Positions 1 through 6,554 of a DNA stretch of 13,151 nt are shown here, one piece after another (position 1 is the stretch's first letter; each line of letters opens with the position of its first letter). Under the pieces are notes generated by a model. It searched no databases. It was not told the origin of the DNA and was given only the letters and a program-made list of their open reading frames with translations. The position numbers were made by a program, and so were the translations under genes. This DNA comes from an archaeon (GTDB lineage Archaea; Nanobdellota; Nanobdellia; SCGC-AAA011-G17; GW2011-AR18). Location of the stretch: assembly GCA_023245385.1 (NCBI GenBank), contig JAHFKM010000017.1, positions 1 through 13,151 on the forward strand. Direction: 5' to 3'.

Positions 1-5
1 TTGCG

Positions 6-120
6 AACAACTTTCGTAGTTCAGAGGTGGTTCTTTTCTTCAAAATGACATCACCTCTGAACTTTTCTAGTTCAAAGGAGTTTAAAAAAAGAACGATAAC
101 GTTTACAACTTTACTTTACA
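6..120 (+). repeat. 115-bp repeat, left copy (inverted relative to 13037-13151)
   Basis: Positions 6-120 are the exact reverse complement of 13037-13151, by base-by-base reading; the match breaks at position 121. Five further bases (1-5) lie outside and cannot be compared because the right copy ends with the window. Inside the repeat, arms AGTTCAGAGGTG (18-29) and CACCTCTGAACT (52-63) form a 12-bp inverted repeat around a 22-nt spacer, and a diverged direct copy (TAGTTCAAAGGAG, 68-80) follows. A TATA-like GTTTAAAAAAAG lies near 80-91. Both copies have the same orientation relative to the gene downstream (ThiI-like here, S2 at the other end). It could be a dispersed element, a shared promoter or regulator site, or a repeat at which an assembly stopped. 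Confidence 0.9.
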
Positions 121-179
121 CTAAGAATTTTCGTGATTTTTCCGGAAATCTTAAGAATGTTTGTTTATGTTCAAAGGGG

Positions 180-947
180 ATGTACATCGTCGCGATTGGA
201 GAGATTTTCCTGAAGGGGAATAATAGGATGTTTTTTGTAAAACGTTTAATGGAGAATATTTGTTCTGGGTTAAATATAAACAGACAGGACATGAAGTTTG
301 AGGGGAATCGAATTATAATTTTAAAACCTGTTGATGAGAATATGTTGAGAAGAATTTTTGGAATTGTTTTTTTTGCAAGAGTGATTGAATCTGATTTTGA
401 AGAGTTAGAAAAGAATGCGCTGTCTTTAGTAAAGGGTGAAAAGACATTTAGAATTTCGACAAGAAGATTGGTGAAGGTGTTTAAGCCATCGCAGGAAGTG
501 GATCGTGAGCTTGGTGCGTTTATTTTAGGAAAAAATCCTGGGATGAGTGTGCGATTAAAAAATGCAGAGTTAGAAATTCATATAGAAATAATGAAGGGGC
601 GTGCGTATTTATATAAGGAAAAAGTTGAGGGGCTTGGTGGTTTGCCTGTTGGTGTTTCTGGTGAAGTCTTCTTGCGTGTGAAAGATGAGGTAAAATCAAC
701 TGTTACAGGGTTTTTACTTTTAAAAAGGGGATTAATTATTTCACTTTCAAAACCATTATCTTTGTTAAAAAAGTTTGAGTTGGGTTTTAAAATAAACGTT
801 TGTGAAGAAAAAGAAGAGGTTATAGCAACTGATGAAGTCTTTGAGGAGTTAAGCTTAGAGAAAGAGGAGAAGTTTACTCTGAAACCTCTTATCGGATTTT
901 CTGATGAAGAGAGAGAAGAGATGTATAGAAAAATTAAAGAATTGTGA
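180..947 (+). CDS. ThiI-like THUMP protein with a degenerate, PP-loop-less C-terminal part
   Basis: ThiI is the tRNA 4-thiouridine synthase: an N-terminal ferredoxin-like region and THUMP domain bind tRNA, and a PP-loop ATPase adenylates U8. This 255-aa protein begins like ThiI (GEIFLKGNNR, residues 7-16), continues through a THUMP-like region (about 50-145) and keeps the family linker GLGGLPVGVSG (151-161). Where ThiI has the ATP-binding SGGxDS motif, this protein has KDEVKS (168-173) at the same spacing before the LLLKRG helix (179-184). Most of the PP-loop domain is then missing, yet a ThiI-type tail, KPLIGFSDEE (235-244), is still present. The ATG at 180 is chosen because the family homology begins there and AAAGGGG lies just upstream; the open frame extends back into the repeat. 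It meets htpX tail to tail with 13 bp between. Catalysis looks lost, so tRNA binding alone or decay is possible. Confidence 0.75.
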   Translation: MYIVAIGEIFLKGNNRMFFVKRLMENICSGLNINRQDMKFEGNRIIILKPVDENMLRRIFGIVFFARVIESDFEELEKNALSLVKGEKTFRISTRRLVKVFKPSQEVDRELGAFILGKNPGMSVRLKNAELEIHIEIMKGRAYLYKEKVEGLGGLPVGVSGEVFLRVKDEVKSTVTGFLLLKRGLIISLSKPLSLLKKFELGFKINVCEEKEEVIATDEVFEELSLEKEEKFTLKPLIGFSDEEREEMYRKIKEL

Positions 948-960
948 TTAGTAAAGGTCA

Positions 961-1842
961 TTACATTTCTTCTAGTTTCTTAATGCGTAAATTAATGTCT
1001 GGATGAGTCGAAAACCAGTTTGAAACCTTTCCAAAGGGATTATTAATAAATAAATGTGCTGTTGCTTTGCTTGCTGTTTTTAATTCTGATCCTTTGTAGT
1101 CTCGTAACTTTTTCAAAGCGCTTGCTAGTCCAGGAGGATATTTTGTTAATTCAGCTCCTGATGCGTCTGCTAAGAATTCTCTTTTTCTTGAGATTGCAAG
1201 TTTAATTAATTGTACGAGGATTGGTGTTAAGATTGCTAAGATAAGTCCAACAACGAGAAAGACTACTCCTGGGTTTTCATCTCGATTTCTGCTTCCTCCA
1301 TAAAAAAATCCTCTCACGAAAAAATCGCTTAAAAGAACTAAAACTCCCGCGAAGATTGAAACAAATGTCATGAAGCGTACGTCATAGTTTTTGATGTGGC
1401 TCATTTCGTGTCCGATAACTCCTTCAAGTTCACTTCGATTCATAATTTTTAAAAGTCCTGTTGTTGCGGTTATTGAAGCGTGTTTTTCATCTCTTCCTGT
1501 TGCGAAGGCGTTTGGGTTCTCATCGTGAATAATATAGACCTTAGGTATGGGTATTCCTGCTGCGATTGAGAGTCCTTCAACAGTATTAATTAAGTAGGGA
1601 TATTCTTGTTTTGTTGCGGGTATTGCTCCTGAGACTTGGAGTATTAGAGAATCTCCAGAGTAATAACCTATTAAGGTGAAGATCATTGAAATAATAAATC
1701 CTATGAAAATTCCTGCGTAAATGTTTCCTAAGAAGACTGCTCCGATGATATAAGAAAAGAAGATGATGGTAATAATAAAGAGAGTGATTAAAAGATAAGA
1801 CTTTCTTTTGTTGCTTGCAATCTCGTTATAGAAGTTTGTCAT
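961..1842 (-). CDS. htpX: HtpX-type membrane zinc metalloprotease (M48)
   Basis: This is a membrane-embedded M48 protease of 293 aa, in the usual size range for HtpX. The zinc-binding HEMSH motif is at residues 145-149 within GVIGHEMSHIKN, and the likely third ligand is Glu222 in REFLADASGAEL (221-232). The family segment NPNAFATG is at 109-116 and the C-terminal STHPDINLRI at 278-287. Two hydrophobic hairpins are visible: about 15-60 before the catalytic part, and 157-180 plus 192-216 between the zinc motifs. In the family it degrades misfolded membrane proteins. It follows lemA with a 38-bp gap, and LemA and HtpX genes are neighbours in many genomes. A TATA box lies 24 bp upstream of the ATG and no Shine-Dalgarno sequence is seen, so it can be transcribed on its own as a leaderless message. 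Confidence 0.95.
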   Translation of the reverse strand: MTNFYNEIASNKRKSYLLITLFIITIIFFSYIIGAVFLGNIYAGIFIGFIISMIFTLIGYYSGDSLILQVSGAIPATKQEYPYLINTVEGLSIAAGIPIPKVYIIHDENPNAFATGRDEKHASITATTGLLKIMNRSELEGVIGHEMSHIKNYDVRFMTFVSIFAGVLVLLSDFFVRGFFYGGSRNRDENPGVVFLVVGLILAILTPILVQLIKLAISRKREFLADASGAELTKYPPGLASALKKLRDYKGSELKTASKATAHLFINNPFGKVSNWFSTHPDINLRIKKLEEM

Positions 1843-1860
1843 GAGGAATTAAAGGAGTAT

Positions 1861-1871
1861 TTATTTAAAAG
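1861..1871 (-). promoter_or_regulatory. TATA box of htpX
   Basis: Minus-strand CTTTTAAATAA, centred about 24 bp upstream of the htpX ATG. That spacing places transcription start at the start codon (leaderless). Confidence 0.6.
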
Positions 1872-1880
1872 AGTTGTGTT

Positions 1881-2441
1881 CTAGAATTTAACGTGTACGT
1901 TTTCTCGTTCTTTTCCTTCTGTTTTGAAGAATTCTTTAGTGGTGAAGTTGAACATTCCTGCGATGATATTTGTTGGGAAGCGTTCTCGTTTGTTTTCATA
2001 TTCTAGAACGTTATCATTGTAGAATTGTCGCGCGTAGGCGATTTTGCTTTCAGTTCCGGACAATTCTTCTTGGAGTTGCATGAAGTTTTCGCTTGCTTGT
2101 AGTTTTGGATAGCTTTCTGCGACTGCGAAAATTGTTTTCAATGCGCCGGCTAACTGATTTTCTGCTTGTGCTTTGCTTGCTGGTCCTGTAGCGTTAAGGA
2201 AGGATGTTCGTGCTTCAGTTACTTCTTTCAAAGTATCTTTCTCATGTTTCATATATCCTTTAACTGTTTCCATAAGATTAGGGATTAAGTCAAATCTTCT
2301 TTTAAGTTGGACGTCTATTTGTGACCAAGCGTTCTCTATTCTATTTCTAAGAGTGATTAAACGATTGTAGCTAAGGATCAAATAGAGAATGACAAGAACA
2401 ACAATTCCAATAACAACCCAAGCCAGTGTTCCAAGTGCCAT
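1881..2441 (-). CDS. lemA: LemA family protein
   Basis: This 186-aa protein has an N-terminal membrane helix (about 5-24) followed by the family signature YNRLITLRNRIENAWSQIDV (25-44) and KRRFDLIPNLMETVKGY (47-63). The remainder is a long helical region ending near KRERFPTNIIAGMF (151-164). LemA proteins are membrane-anchored helical bundles exposed outside the cytoplasm; their biochemical role is not well defined. The neighbouring downstream htpX suggests a link with membrane proteostasis, which is an inference from co-location. A good TATA box lies about 26 bp upstream of the ATG, with no Shine-Dalgarno sequence, which fits a leaderless transcript. Confidence 0.95.
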   Translation of the reverse strand: MALGTLAWVVIGIVVLVILYLILSYNRLITLRNRIENAWSQIDVQLKRRFDLIPNLMETVKGYMKHEKDTLKEVTEARTSFLNATGPASKAQAENQLAGALKTIFAVAESYPKLQASENFMQLQEELSGTESKIAYARQFYNDNVLEYENKRERFPTNIIAGMFNFTTKEFFKTEGKERENVHVKF

Positions 2442-2462
2442 AGAAATGTAATGACTGAGATT

Positions 2463-2472
2463 CTATTTAAAG
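2463..2472 (-). promoter_or_regulatory. TATA box of lemA
   Basis: Minus-strand CTTTAAATAG, centred about 26 bp upstream of the lemA ATG. It lies just before the 3' end of the upstream 153-aa gene. Confidence 0.6.
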
Positions 2473-2482
2473 ATAGCGAAGT

Positions 2483-2944
2483 TCAAGGTGCTGGAATTTT
2501 TCTTGCTCTTGGTGCTGGTACGTTTCGTTCAGTAGGGTAACTACAGACTGTTCGATAGTAACTGAGGCAGTTAAGAGGTATTTCCCCTTCAAGAGGTACT
2601 TCCCCTCGTAAAAAATTTGGAACATAAATATGGGGTGGAAGATCCCGATCTCTGGGAACTAGAAAACTAAGATTGGTAGAAAGTTTAGGATTAACATATA
2701 GCTTGCCCTCTCTAGCTCCCGCAACATAAACTAAATAGAGTGCTCTAAGGATACCATCATCCTTCTCCTCAGAGGGAAATCCATCGTTTTTATTCCAGAT
2801 ATAGCCTATCTCTGCTATTTCTTGAGGATAATACAGTCTTAGGTTTGGATTATTTTCTGGAAAGAGGAGTACAGGATCTGGTAAATGGCTAACATCGACA
2901 CGAAATTCAGCATAGAATTTTGGAATCTTTGCTTCGAGAATCAT
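2483..2944 (-). CDS. Hypothetical protein, 153 aa, not recognised
   Basis: I do not recognise this protein. It has no membrane segment or signal peptide and no known catalytic motif that I can see. It starts MILEAKIPKFYAEFRVDVSH, is rich in Pro, Leu, Tyr and acidic residues, and has two cysteines (126, 134). The C-terminus is a proline/arginine-rich tail with a repeated PAP (143-145 and 151-153). The composition, without long charged runs, resembles a compact globular domain. A TATA box 25 bp upstream of the ATG and the co-directional setting between the HIT gene (48 bp before) and lemA (41 bp after) support it being a real gene. The codon composition is a little less AT-rich than its neighbours, by eye only. 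Confidence 0.75.
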   Translation of the reverse strand: MILEAKIPKFYAEFRVDVSHLPDPVLLFPENNPNLRLYYPQEIAEIGYIWNKNDGFPSEEKDDGILRALYLVYVAGAREGKLYVNPKLSTNLSFLVPRDRDLPPHIYVPNFLRGEVPLEGEIPLNCLSYYRTVCSYPTERNVPAPRARKIPAP

Positions 2945-2964
2945 AGAAAAAGAAAGGGGTGAAA

Positions 2965-2973
2965 GTTTATATT
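2965..2973 (-). promoter_or_regulatory. TATA box of the 153-aa gene
   Basis: Minus-strand AATATAAAC, centred 25 bp upstream of the ATG at 2944. This again predicts a leaderless transcript. Confidence 0.55.
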
Positions 2974-2992
2974 GTTTGTGGAGATAAAATAG

Positions 2993-3415
2993 TCAGTTTA
3001 GAAGTCCGTCTTTAATAGCACTTGCAAGTTTTTCTAATTCTTCAAGAGTTAATTCTTTTCTGTAGGGTGCTTTAAGATACGGGCTCATAACATCTCGTAA
3101 GTTTCCGTCAGTTGCGAGTAAGTGGAAGTGAAGGTGTTCTTGCGTTTTGTGTTTTCCATGGTTCAGGATAGTCAAGGCACCTTGAGTGTTAAATTTTTCT
3201 TGTAAGTGTGCTGAAAAGGTATGGATTGTGGTAAGCAGGTCTTGTGCTTCTTCAGCGCTAAGCTCGTCGAGTTTGCAGACGTGTCTTTGTGGAAGGAGCA
3301 TGATGTGTGATTTAGAGAGAGGTTCTTTGTTGACACATACAAAAGAGGGGGTGGTAGTGAGAATAATTCTTTTTTCTTCAGATTTTAAAATAGAACATAA
3401 TGCGCAATTTTTCAT
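2993..3415 (-). CDS. HIT family protein (histidine-triad nucleotide hydrolase)
   Basis: This 140-aa protein has the histidine triad HLHFHLL (94-100; His94, His96, His98) and the typical earlier segment SHIMLLPQRHV (36-46). The His96 and His98 region forms the nucleotidyl-phosphate-handling site in the family, which hydrolyses or transfers nucleoside monophosphates. A CALC motif (4-7) at the N-terminus fits the zinc-binding half-site seen in many HIT proteins. The open frame can be extended to a GTG at 3460, but a TATA box at 3436-3445 lies inside that extension, 25 bp upstream of the ATG at 3415. The shorter start is therefore chosen. The substrate cannot be told from sequence. Confidence 0.9.
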   Translation of the reverse strand: MKNCALCSILKSEEKRIILTTTPSFVCVNKEPLSKSHIMLLPQRHVCKLDELSAEEAQDLLTTIHTFSAHLQEKFNTQGALTILNHGKHKTQEHLHFHLLATDGNLRDVMSPYLKAPYRKELTLEELEKLASAIKDGLLN

Positions 3416-3435
3416 AATAAAAGAGAGTGGGAGAA

Positions 3436-3445
3436 GTTTAAATAT
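3436..3445 (-). promoter_or_regulatory. TATA box of the HIT gene
   Basis: Minus-strand ATATTTAAAC, centred about 25 bp upstream of the ATG at 3415. It decides the start against the longer GTG frame. Confidence 0.55.
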
Positions 3446-3466
3446 TTTATTAGCATTCACAAAAAC

Positions 3467-3476
3467 CTTTTTATAG
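3467..3476 (+). promoter_or_regulatory. TATA box of secFD
   Basis: CTTTTTATAG, centred 26 bp upstream of the ATG at 3498. Together with the HIT promoter it makes a compact divergent promoter region of about 80 bp. It favours the ATG at 3498 over the TTG at 3483. Confidence 0.6.
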
Positions 3477-3497
3477 CTTAGCTTGTTTCAGAAAAGT

Positions 3498-4376
3498 ATG
3501 AATAAGGAAAGAATAGAAGTGTTTTATTTTAAATATTACAAAAAGTTGATGCTTATTCCGATTGTGATACTTATTTTTGCATTAGCTTACTTGAGTTTTT
3601 TCTATGCAAGGACTGGAGATCTCTTTGTGAAAGATGTTTCTTTGAAGGGTGGAGTTTCTGCAACAGTATATACTGAGAAAGTTATTAATATTGAGGATTT
3701 GAAGGTTGTTTTGAAAGTGGATTCTGAGGTGAGACGTTTGGCAGATTTTACTTCTGGAAAACAGTTAGGGTTTATTATTGATGTTTCTGATATTTCTTCA
3801 GATCAACTGCAGCCTGTTTTGGAAAAATTTTTTCAGGTGAAGTTGACTGAAAAGAATTATAGTGTTGAGGAGACAGGGTCGAAGTTAGGGCAGGCGTTTA
3901 CGAAGCAGTTGTTGATTGCGGTGTTGTTCGCGTTTGTGCTTATGGCAATAACTGTTTTTTTGACGTTCAGAACATTTGCGCCGAGTATTGCGGTTGTTTT
4001 TGCAGCGTTTATGGATATTACGATTCCTCTTGCGGTAGTGGATTATTTTAAGATTCCAATTTCAACTGCGGGGATTGTAGGTTTCTTGTTAGTAATTGGG
4101 TATAGTGTTGATACTGATATTTTGTTGACAACGTGGGCGATTAGGAAAAAAGAAAAGTCTCTTTTTGAAAGAATGTTTCATTCGATGAAAACTGGGTTGA
4201 CGATGACATTCGCCGCTATGGCAGTGATGCTTGTTGGTATTTTTGTTTCTAGTTCTTTTGTGATTAAAGAGATGTTCACGATTATTTTAATAGCGCTTTT
4301 TACAGATATTATTTCAACATATCTTACGAATTCTGGAATTCTTGTGTGGTATTGTCAGAAGAAGGGAATAAAGTGA
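3498..4376 (+). CDS. secF: Protein translocase subunit SecF
   Basis: SecF works with SecD in the membrane to assist Sec-dependent protein export. This 292-aa protein has a first transmembrane helix (about 17-36), an external domain (40-130) opening with the SLKGGV segment (48-53), and five further hydrophobic helices between about 138 and 285. The signature GYSVDTDILL (201-210) lies between helices and carries conserved Asp residues. The size suits the archaeal family. The ATG at 3498 is preferred to the upstream TTG because it sits 26 bp from the TATA box. The stop overlaps the secD GTG start by 4 nt (GTGA), so the two are probably translationally coupled. SecF before SecD is an order seen in archaea. 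Confidence 0.95.
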   Translation: MNKERIEVFYFKYYKKLMLIPIVILIFALAYLSFFYARTGDLFVKDVSLKGGVSATVYTEKVINIEDLKVVLKVDSEVRRLADFTSGKQLGFIIDVSDISSDQLQPVLEKFFQVKLTEKNYSVEETGSKLGQAFTKQLLIAVLFAFVLMAITVFLTFRTFAPSIAVVFAAFMDITIPLAVVDYFKIPISTAGIVGFLLVIGYSVDTDILLTTWAIRKKEKSLFERMFHSMKTGLTMTFAAMAVMLVGIFVSSSFVIKEMFTIILIALFTDIISTYLTNSGILVWYCQKKGIK

Positions 4377-5926
4377 AAGCAAAAAATCTTTTCAAACAGT
4401 GGCGGGTTATTGTTCTTCTTTTTGCTCTTCTTGCTTCTGCTTTTGCGATTAATTTTCAGTTGAGCAATCAAGGGGTTGTTGTAAATAGTGTGGAAGTAAA
4501 TAGTTCTGCGTATAATGCGGGGATGCATAGTCCTTCAGCTGATGTGAAGCCTACGGAGAGGGAGAGAATTCTGAGAGTAAATCAGGATCAGGTGTACACA
4601 ACTCTTGAATTTTCAACAGCAGTAGAAAAAATTCCAGTTGGTTCTACAGTAAGGGTTCAGACGACGCAGCAGGAGTACGCTTTGTTAAAGTTAAACCCTT
4701 CTTTAGGTCTTACTGTTGCTGATGCTCCTTCTTCTAATTTGAGAAAAGGTTTGGATTTGCAGGGTGGAACAAGGGTGTTGTTACAGCCTGTGGGTGGGGC
4801 GACTGAAAGTGAGATGAAAGATTTGATTGATATTATGGAGCGCAGGTTAAATACTTATGGTCTAACAGACTTGACGGTGAAATCAGCTTCGGATTTAGAG
4901 GGGAATAAGTTTATTGTTGTGGAAATCGCTGGTGTTTCAAAAGAAGAAGTGAAAGAGTTGATTGCTAGTCAGGGAACCTTTGAGGCAAAGATTGGGGATC
5001 AGACGGTGTTTCATGGAGGGAAAGCAGATATTCCTCATGTGTGTAGGAATGATGGGACTTGTTCTAGAGTTGCGCAGTGCGCGAATAATGGTGGGTATTC
5101 TTGTCGTTTTGAATTTGAGATAACGCTTTCAAACGAAGCTGCGGAGAGACATGCTGGTATTACTAAGGAATTGAAGGTGAATGTTTCTAGTGGTCAAAGG
5201 ATTCTTGAAAAGACAATTGATTTTTATTTAGATGGGAAGCAGGTGGATAGTTTGCAGATCGCTGCTGATTTGAAAGGGCAAAAGGCAACAAGGATTGTGA
5301 TTTCTGGTCCTGGGACTGGTGGAACGCAAAAAGATGCGATTGCGAATGCTGTAAAAAATATGAACAAGCTTCAGACGATTCTTATCACTGGTTCTTTACC
5401 GACGAAGCTTGAGATTGTGAAGTTGGATAGTATTTCTCCTTCTTTGGGGGAGAGTTTTATTAAAAATACTTTGCTTGTTGGTCTTCTTGCTACTTTGGCT
5501 GTTGCTTTGGTTATTTATGTGAGGTATAGGTATGTGAAAATAGTTATTCCTATTATTATTACTGTTTTGAGCGAGATTTTTATTGTTTTGGGCTTGTCAG
5601 CGTTATTTCGTTACAATCTTGATCTTGCTGCGATTGCGGGAATTGTTGCTGCGGTTGGTACTGGTGTTGATGATCAGATTGTAATTACTGATGAAGTTCT
5701 TTTTGATGAGTCTGGTGATACGAATGTGAAAAATAAGATTAAGAAGGCGTTTTTTGTTATTCTCGCTGCGTATGCGGTGACTGTAGCTGCGATGCTTCCG
5801 CTTTTGAGAGCGGGTGCTGGCTTGTTGACTGGCTTTGCTTTGACGACGATTGCAGGGGTTACTGTGGGTGTGTTTATCACAAGACCTGCGTTTGCTGCGA
5901 TTATTCGTGTTTTGATGGAAGAGTAA
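4373..5926 (+). CDS. secD: Protein translocase subunit SecD, with a PDZ-like insert
   Basis: This 517-aa SecD has an N-terminal membrane helix (about 10-28), the conserved external motif GLDLQGGTRVLL (126-137), and five C-terminal membrane helices (about 366-515). The motif VGTGVDDQIVITDE (428-441) carries the acidic pair of the transmembrane region. Residues 34-107 (VVNSVEVNSSAYNAG, then ERILRVNQDQ and a short beta-rich tail) resemble a PDZ domain placed before the P1 motif. Four cysteines (224, 230, 236, 244) cluster in the external domain and could form disulfides. The GTG at 4373 is chosen because it overlaps the secF stop (GTGA) with GAAGGG just upstream; a GTG at 4346 in frame would add nine residues. 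It is co-transcribed with secF. Confidence 0.95.
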   Translation: MKAKNLFKQWRVIVLLFALLASAFAINFQLSNQGVVVNSVEVNSSAYNAGMHSPSADVKPTERERILRVNQDQVYTTLEFSTAVEKIPVGSTVRVQTTQQEYALLKLNPSLGLTVADAPSSNLRKGLDLQGGTRVLLQPVGGATESEMKDLIDIMERRLNTYGLTDLTVKSASDLEGNKFIVVEIAGVSKEEVKELIASQGTFEAKIGDQTVFHGGKADIPHVCRNDGTCSRVAQCANNGGYSCRFEFEITLSNEAAERHAGITKELKVNVSSGQRILEKTIDFYLDGKQVDSLQIAADLKGQKATRIVISGPGTGGTQKDAIANAVKNMNKLQTILITGSLPTKLEIVKLDSISPSLGESFIKNTLLVGLLATLAVALVIYVRYRYVKIVIPIIITVLSEIFIVLGLSALFRYNLDLAAIAGIVAAVGTGVDDQIVITDEVLFDESGDTNVKNKIKKAFFVILAAYAVTVAAMLPLLRAGAGLLTGFALTTIAGVTVGVFITRPAFAAIIRVLMEE

Positions 5927-5938
5927 TTTATGTGAACT

Positions 5939-5985
5939 ACTACGGACACTCCGCTCGTTGCGACTCGCTAAAGTCCGTAGTGTCC
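5939..5985. repeat. Inverted repeat after secD, possible terminator hairpin
   Basis: ACTACGGAC (5939-5947) and GTCCGTAGT (5973-5981) are exact reverse complements with a 25-nt spacer. A second overlapping pair, GGACACT (5944-5950) with AGTGTCC (5979-5985), can form instead. The spacer is GC-richer than the surroundings. It starts 12 bp after the secD stop, so a 3'-end structure is plausible, but no T-run follows directly. It may equally be a small dispersed intergenic repeat. Confidence 0.5.
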
Positions 5986-6249
5986 TGTTTCATCGAACTG
6001 ACTACTGGTTACGTTCTCGTTCAGGCTTGTATTCCCTTGGTTTTCATGGTATTGCTTTTCAGCTTTATTTGAAAGAGTTTATTTTTTTATTCAAATACCT
6101 CTGCGCTTGCTCATCTCCTGCCCTCTCTTCTCGCCCCCCCCGAATTTTTTTTTATTCTTGAAAAAGAGTGTAAAGAGCCAGCACTTTCAGCCTTGCAAGA
6201 TACACTCGTTCTCAAAGGTAAAGAAGGGTGTGGAAGTTTATAAGTTTTA
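5986..6249. other. Gene-poor intergenic stretch
   Basis: I see no supported gene here. A 67-codon open frame (5958-6161) lacks a ribosome binding site, a promoter at the right distance and protein-like composition. The stretch contains two T-runs and an unusual run of eight C (6134-6141). It ends before the foldable segment at 6253. Confidence 0.6.
6145..6153 (+). terminator. Oligo-T run, possible secFD terminator
   Basis: Nine consecutive T follow a C8 run and CGAA. Oligo-T stretches are the usual archaeal termination signal. This one is about 220 bp downstream of secD and no gene needs the sequence. Confidence 0.35.
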
Positions 6250-6252
6250 TCC

Positions 6253-6493
6253 GGGTTTGGTGCGGGTGTCGTGAGCAAAACTTTTAATCAAAAAAAGTTC
6301 TTATTCATTTGTAAAATAGGTTTATACTATGTTTTAGAAAATTTGCTCGCGTCAAAGTAGTTTTGTCGCTGCCCCATTTTTTAGAAGAATTTACACAACG
6401 ACTCTGTCGCCCTCTTTGGGAGCGGTTCGGTCATTCAAATTCTTCGGACTAAAGTCCGCGAAGGGTTTCTGACCCGACCTCGTCTAAAAGCCC
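6253..6493 (-). ncRNA. Candidate structured RNA, identity unknown
   Basis: This segment is GC-richer than its surroundings in its 3' (plus-strand) half, has no coding frame and contains nested complementarity. The ends pair over about 200 nt: 6259-6267 (GGTGCGGGT) with 6472-6479 (ACCCGACC) with one bulge, plus GGGTTT (6253-6258) with AAAGCCC (6487-6493). Inside are a 10-bp stem 6270-6279/6342-6351 (one G-U), a 9-bp arm pair GAAGAATTT/AAATTCTTC (about 6383-6443), a hairpin at 6442-6463 and a small one at 6463-6475. The TATA-like box at 6512-6521, read on the minus strand, puts a start near 6491, matching the end of the outer helix; this is why minus is preferred. I could not match it to RNase P RNA, SRP RNA, tRNA or box C/D motifs. 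Confidence 0.35.
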
Positions 6494-6511
6494 TAAGAGT
6501 TCTCGCGAAAT

Positions 6512-6521
6512 CTATTTAAAG
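6512..6521 (+). promoter_or_regulatory. TATA box of the 51-aa gene, possibly bidirectional
   Basis: CTATTTAAAG on the plus strand, 26 bp before about 6542, giving a short leader that carries the GAGGTGA Shine-Dalgarno site (6544-6550). Its reverse complement CTTTAAATAG is an equally good TATA box for the candidate minus-strand RNA. Confidence 0.55.
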
Positions 6522-6554
6522 GAGCAAGAACAAAAAAAGAAGAGAGGTGAATGT

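Noticed and set aside
578..961. 127-aa antisense frame inside the ThiI-like gene
   Set aside because: It overlaps the whole C-terminal part of a gene with clear family motifs and has no start signals.
5958..6161. 67-aa open frame after secD
   Set aside because: No Shine-Dalgarno site or TATA box at a fitting distance. It includes one arm of the post-secD hairpin and the C8/T9 runs, and its composition does not resemble the real genes here.
6253..6493. RNase P RNA, SRP RNA or tRNA identity for the structured segment
   Set aside because: I found no GAGGAAAGTCC-type RNase P core, no SRP helix 8 motif and no T-arm (GGTTCRANNCC) with a matching acceptor stem on either strand.
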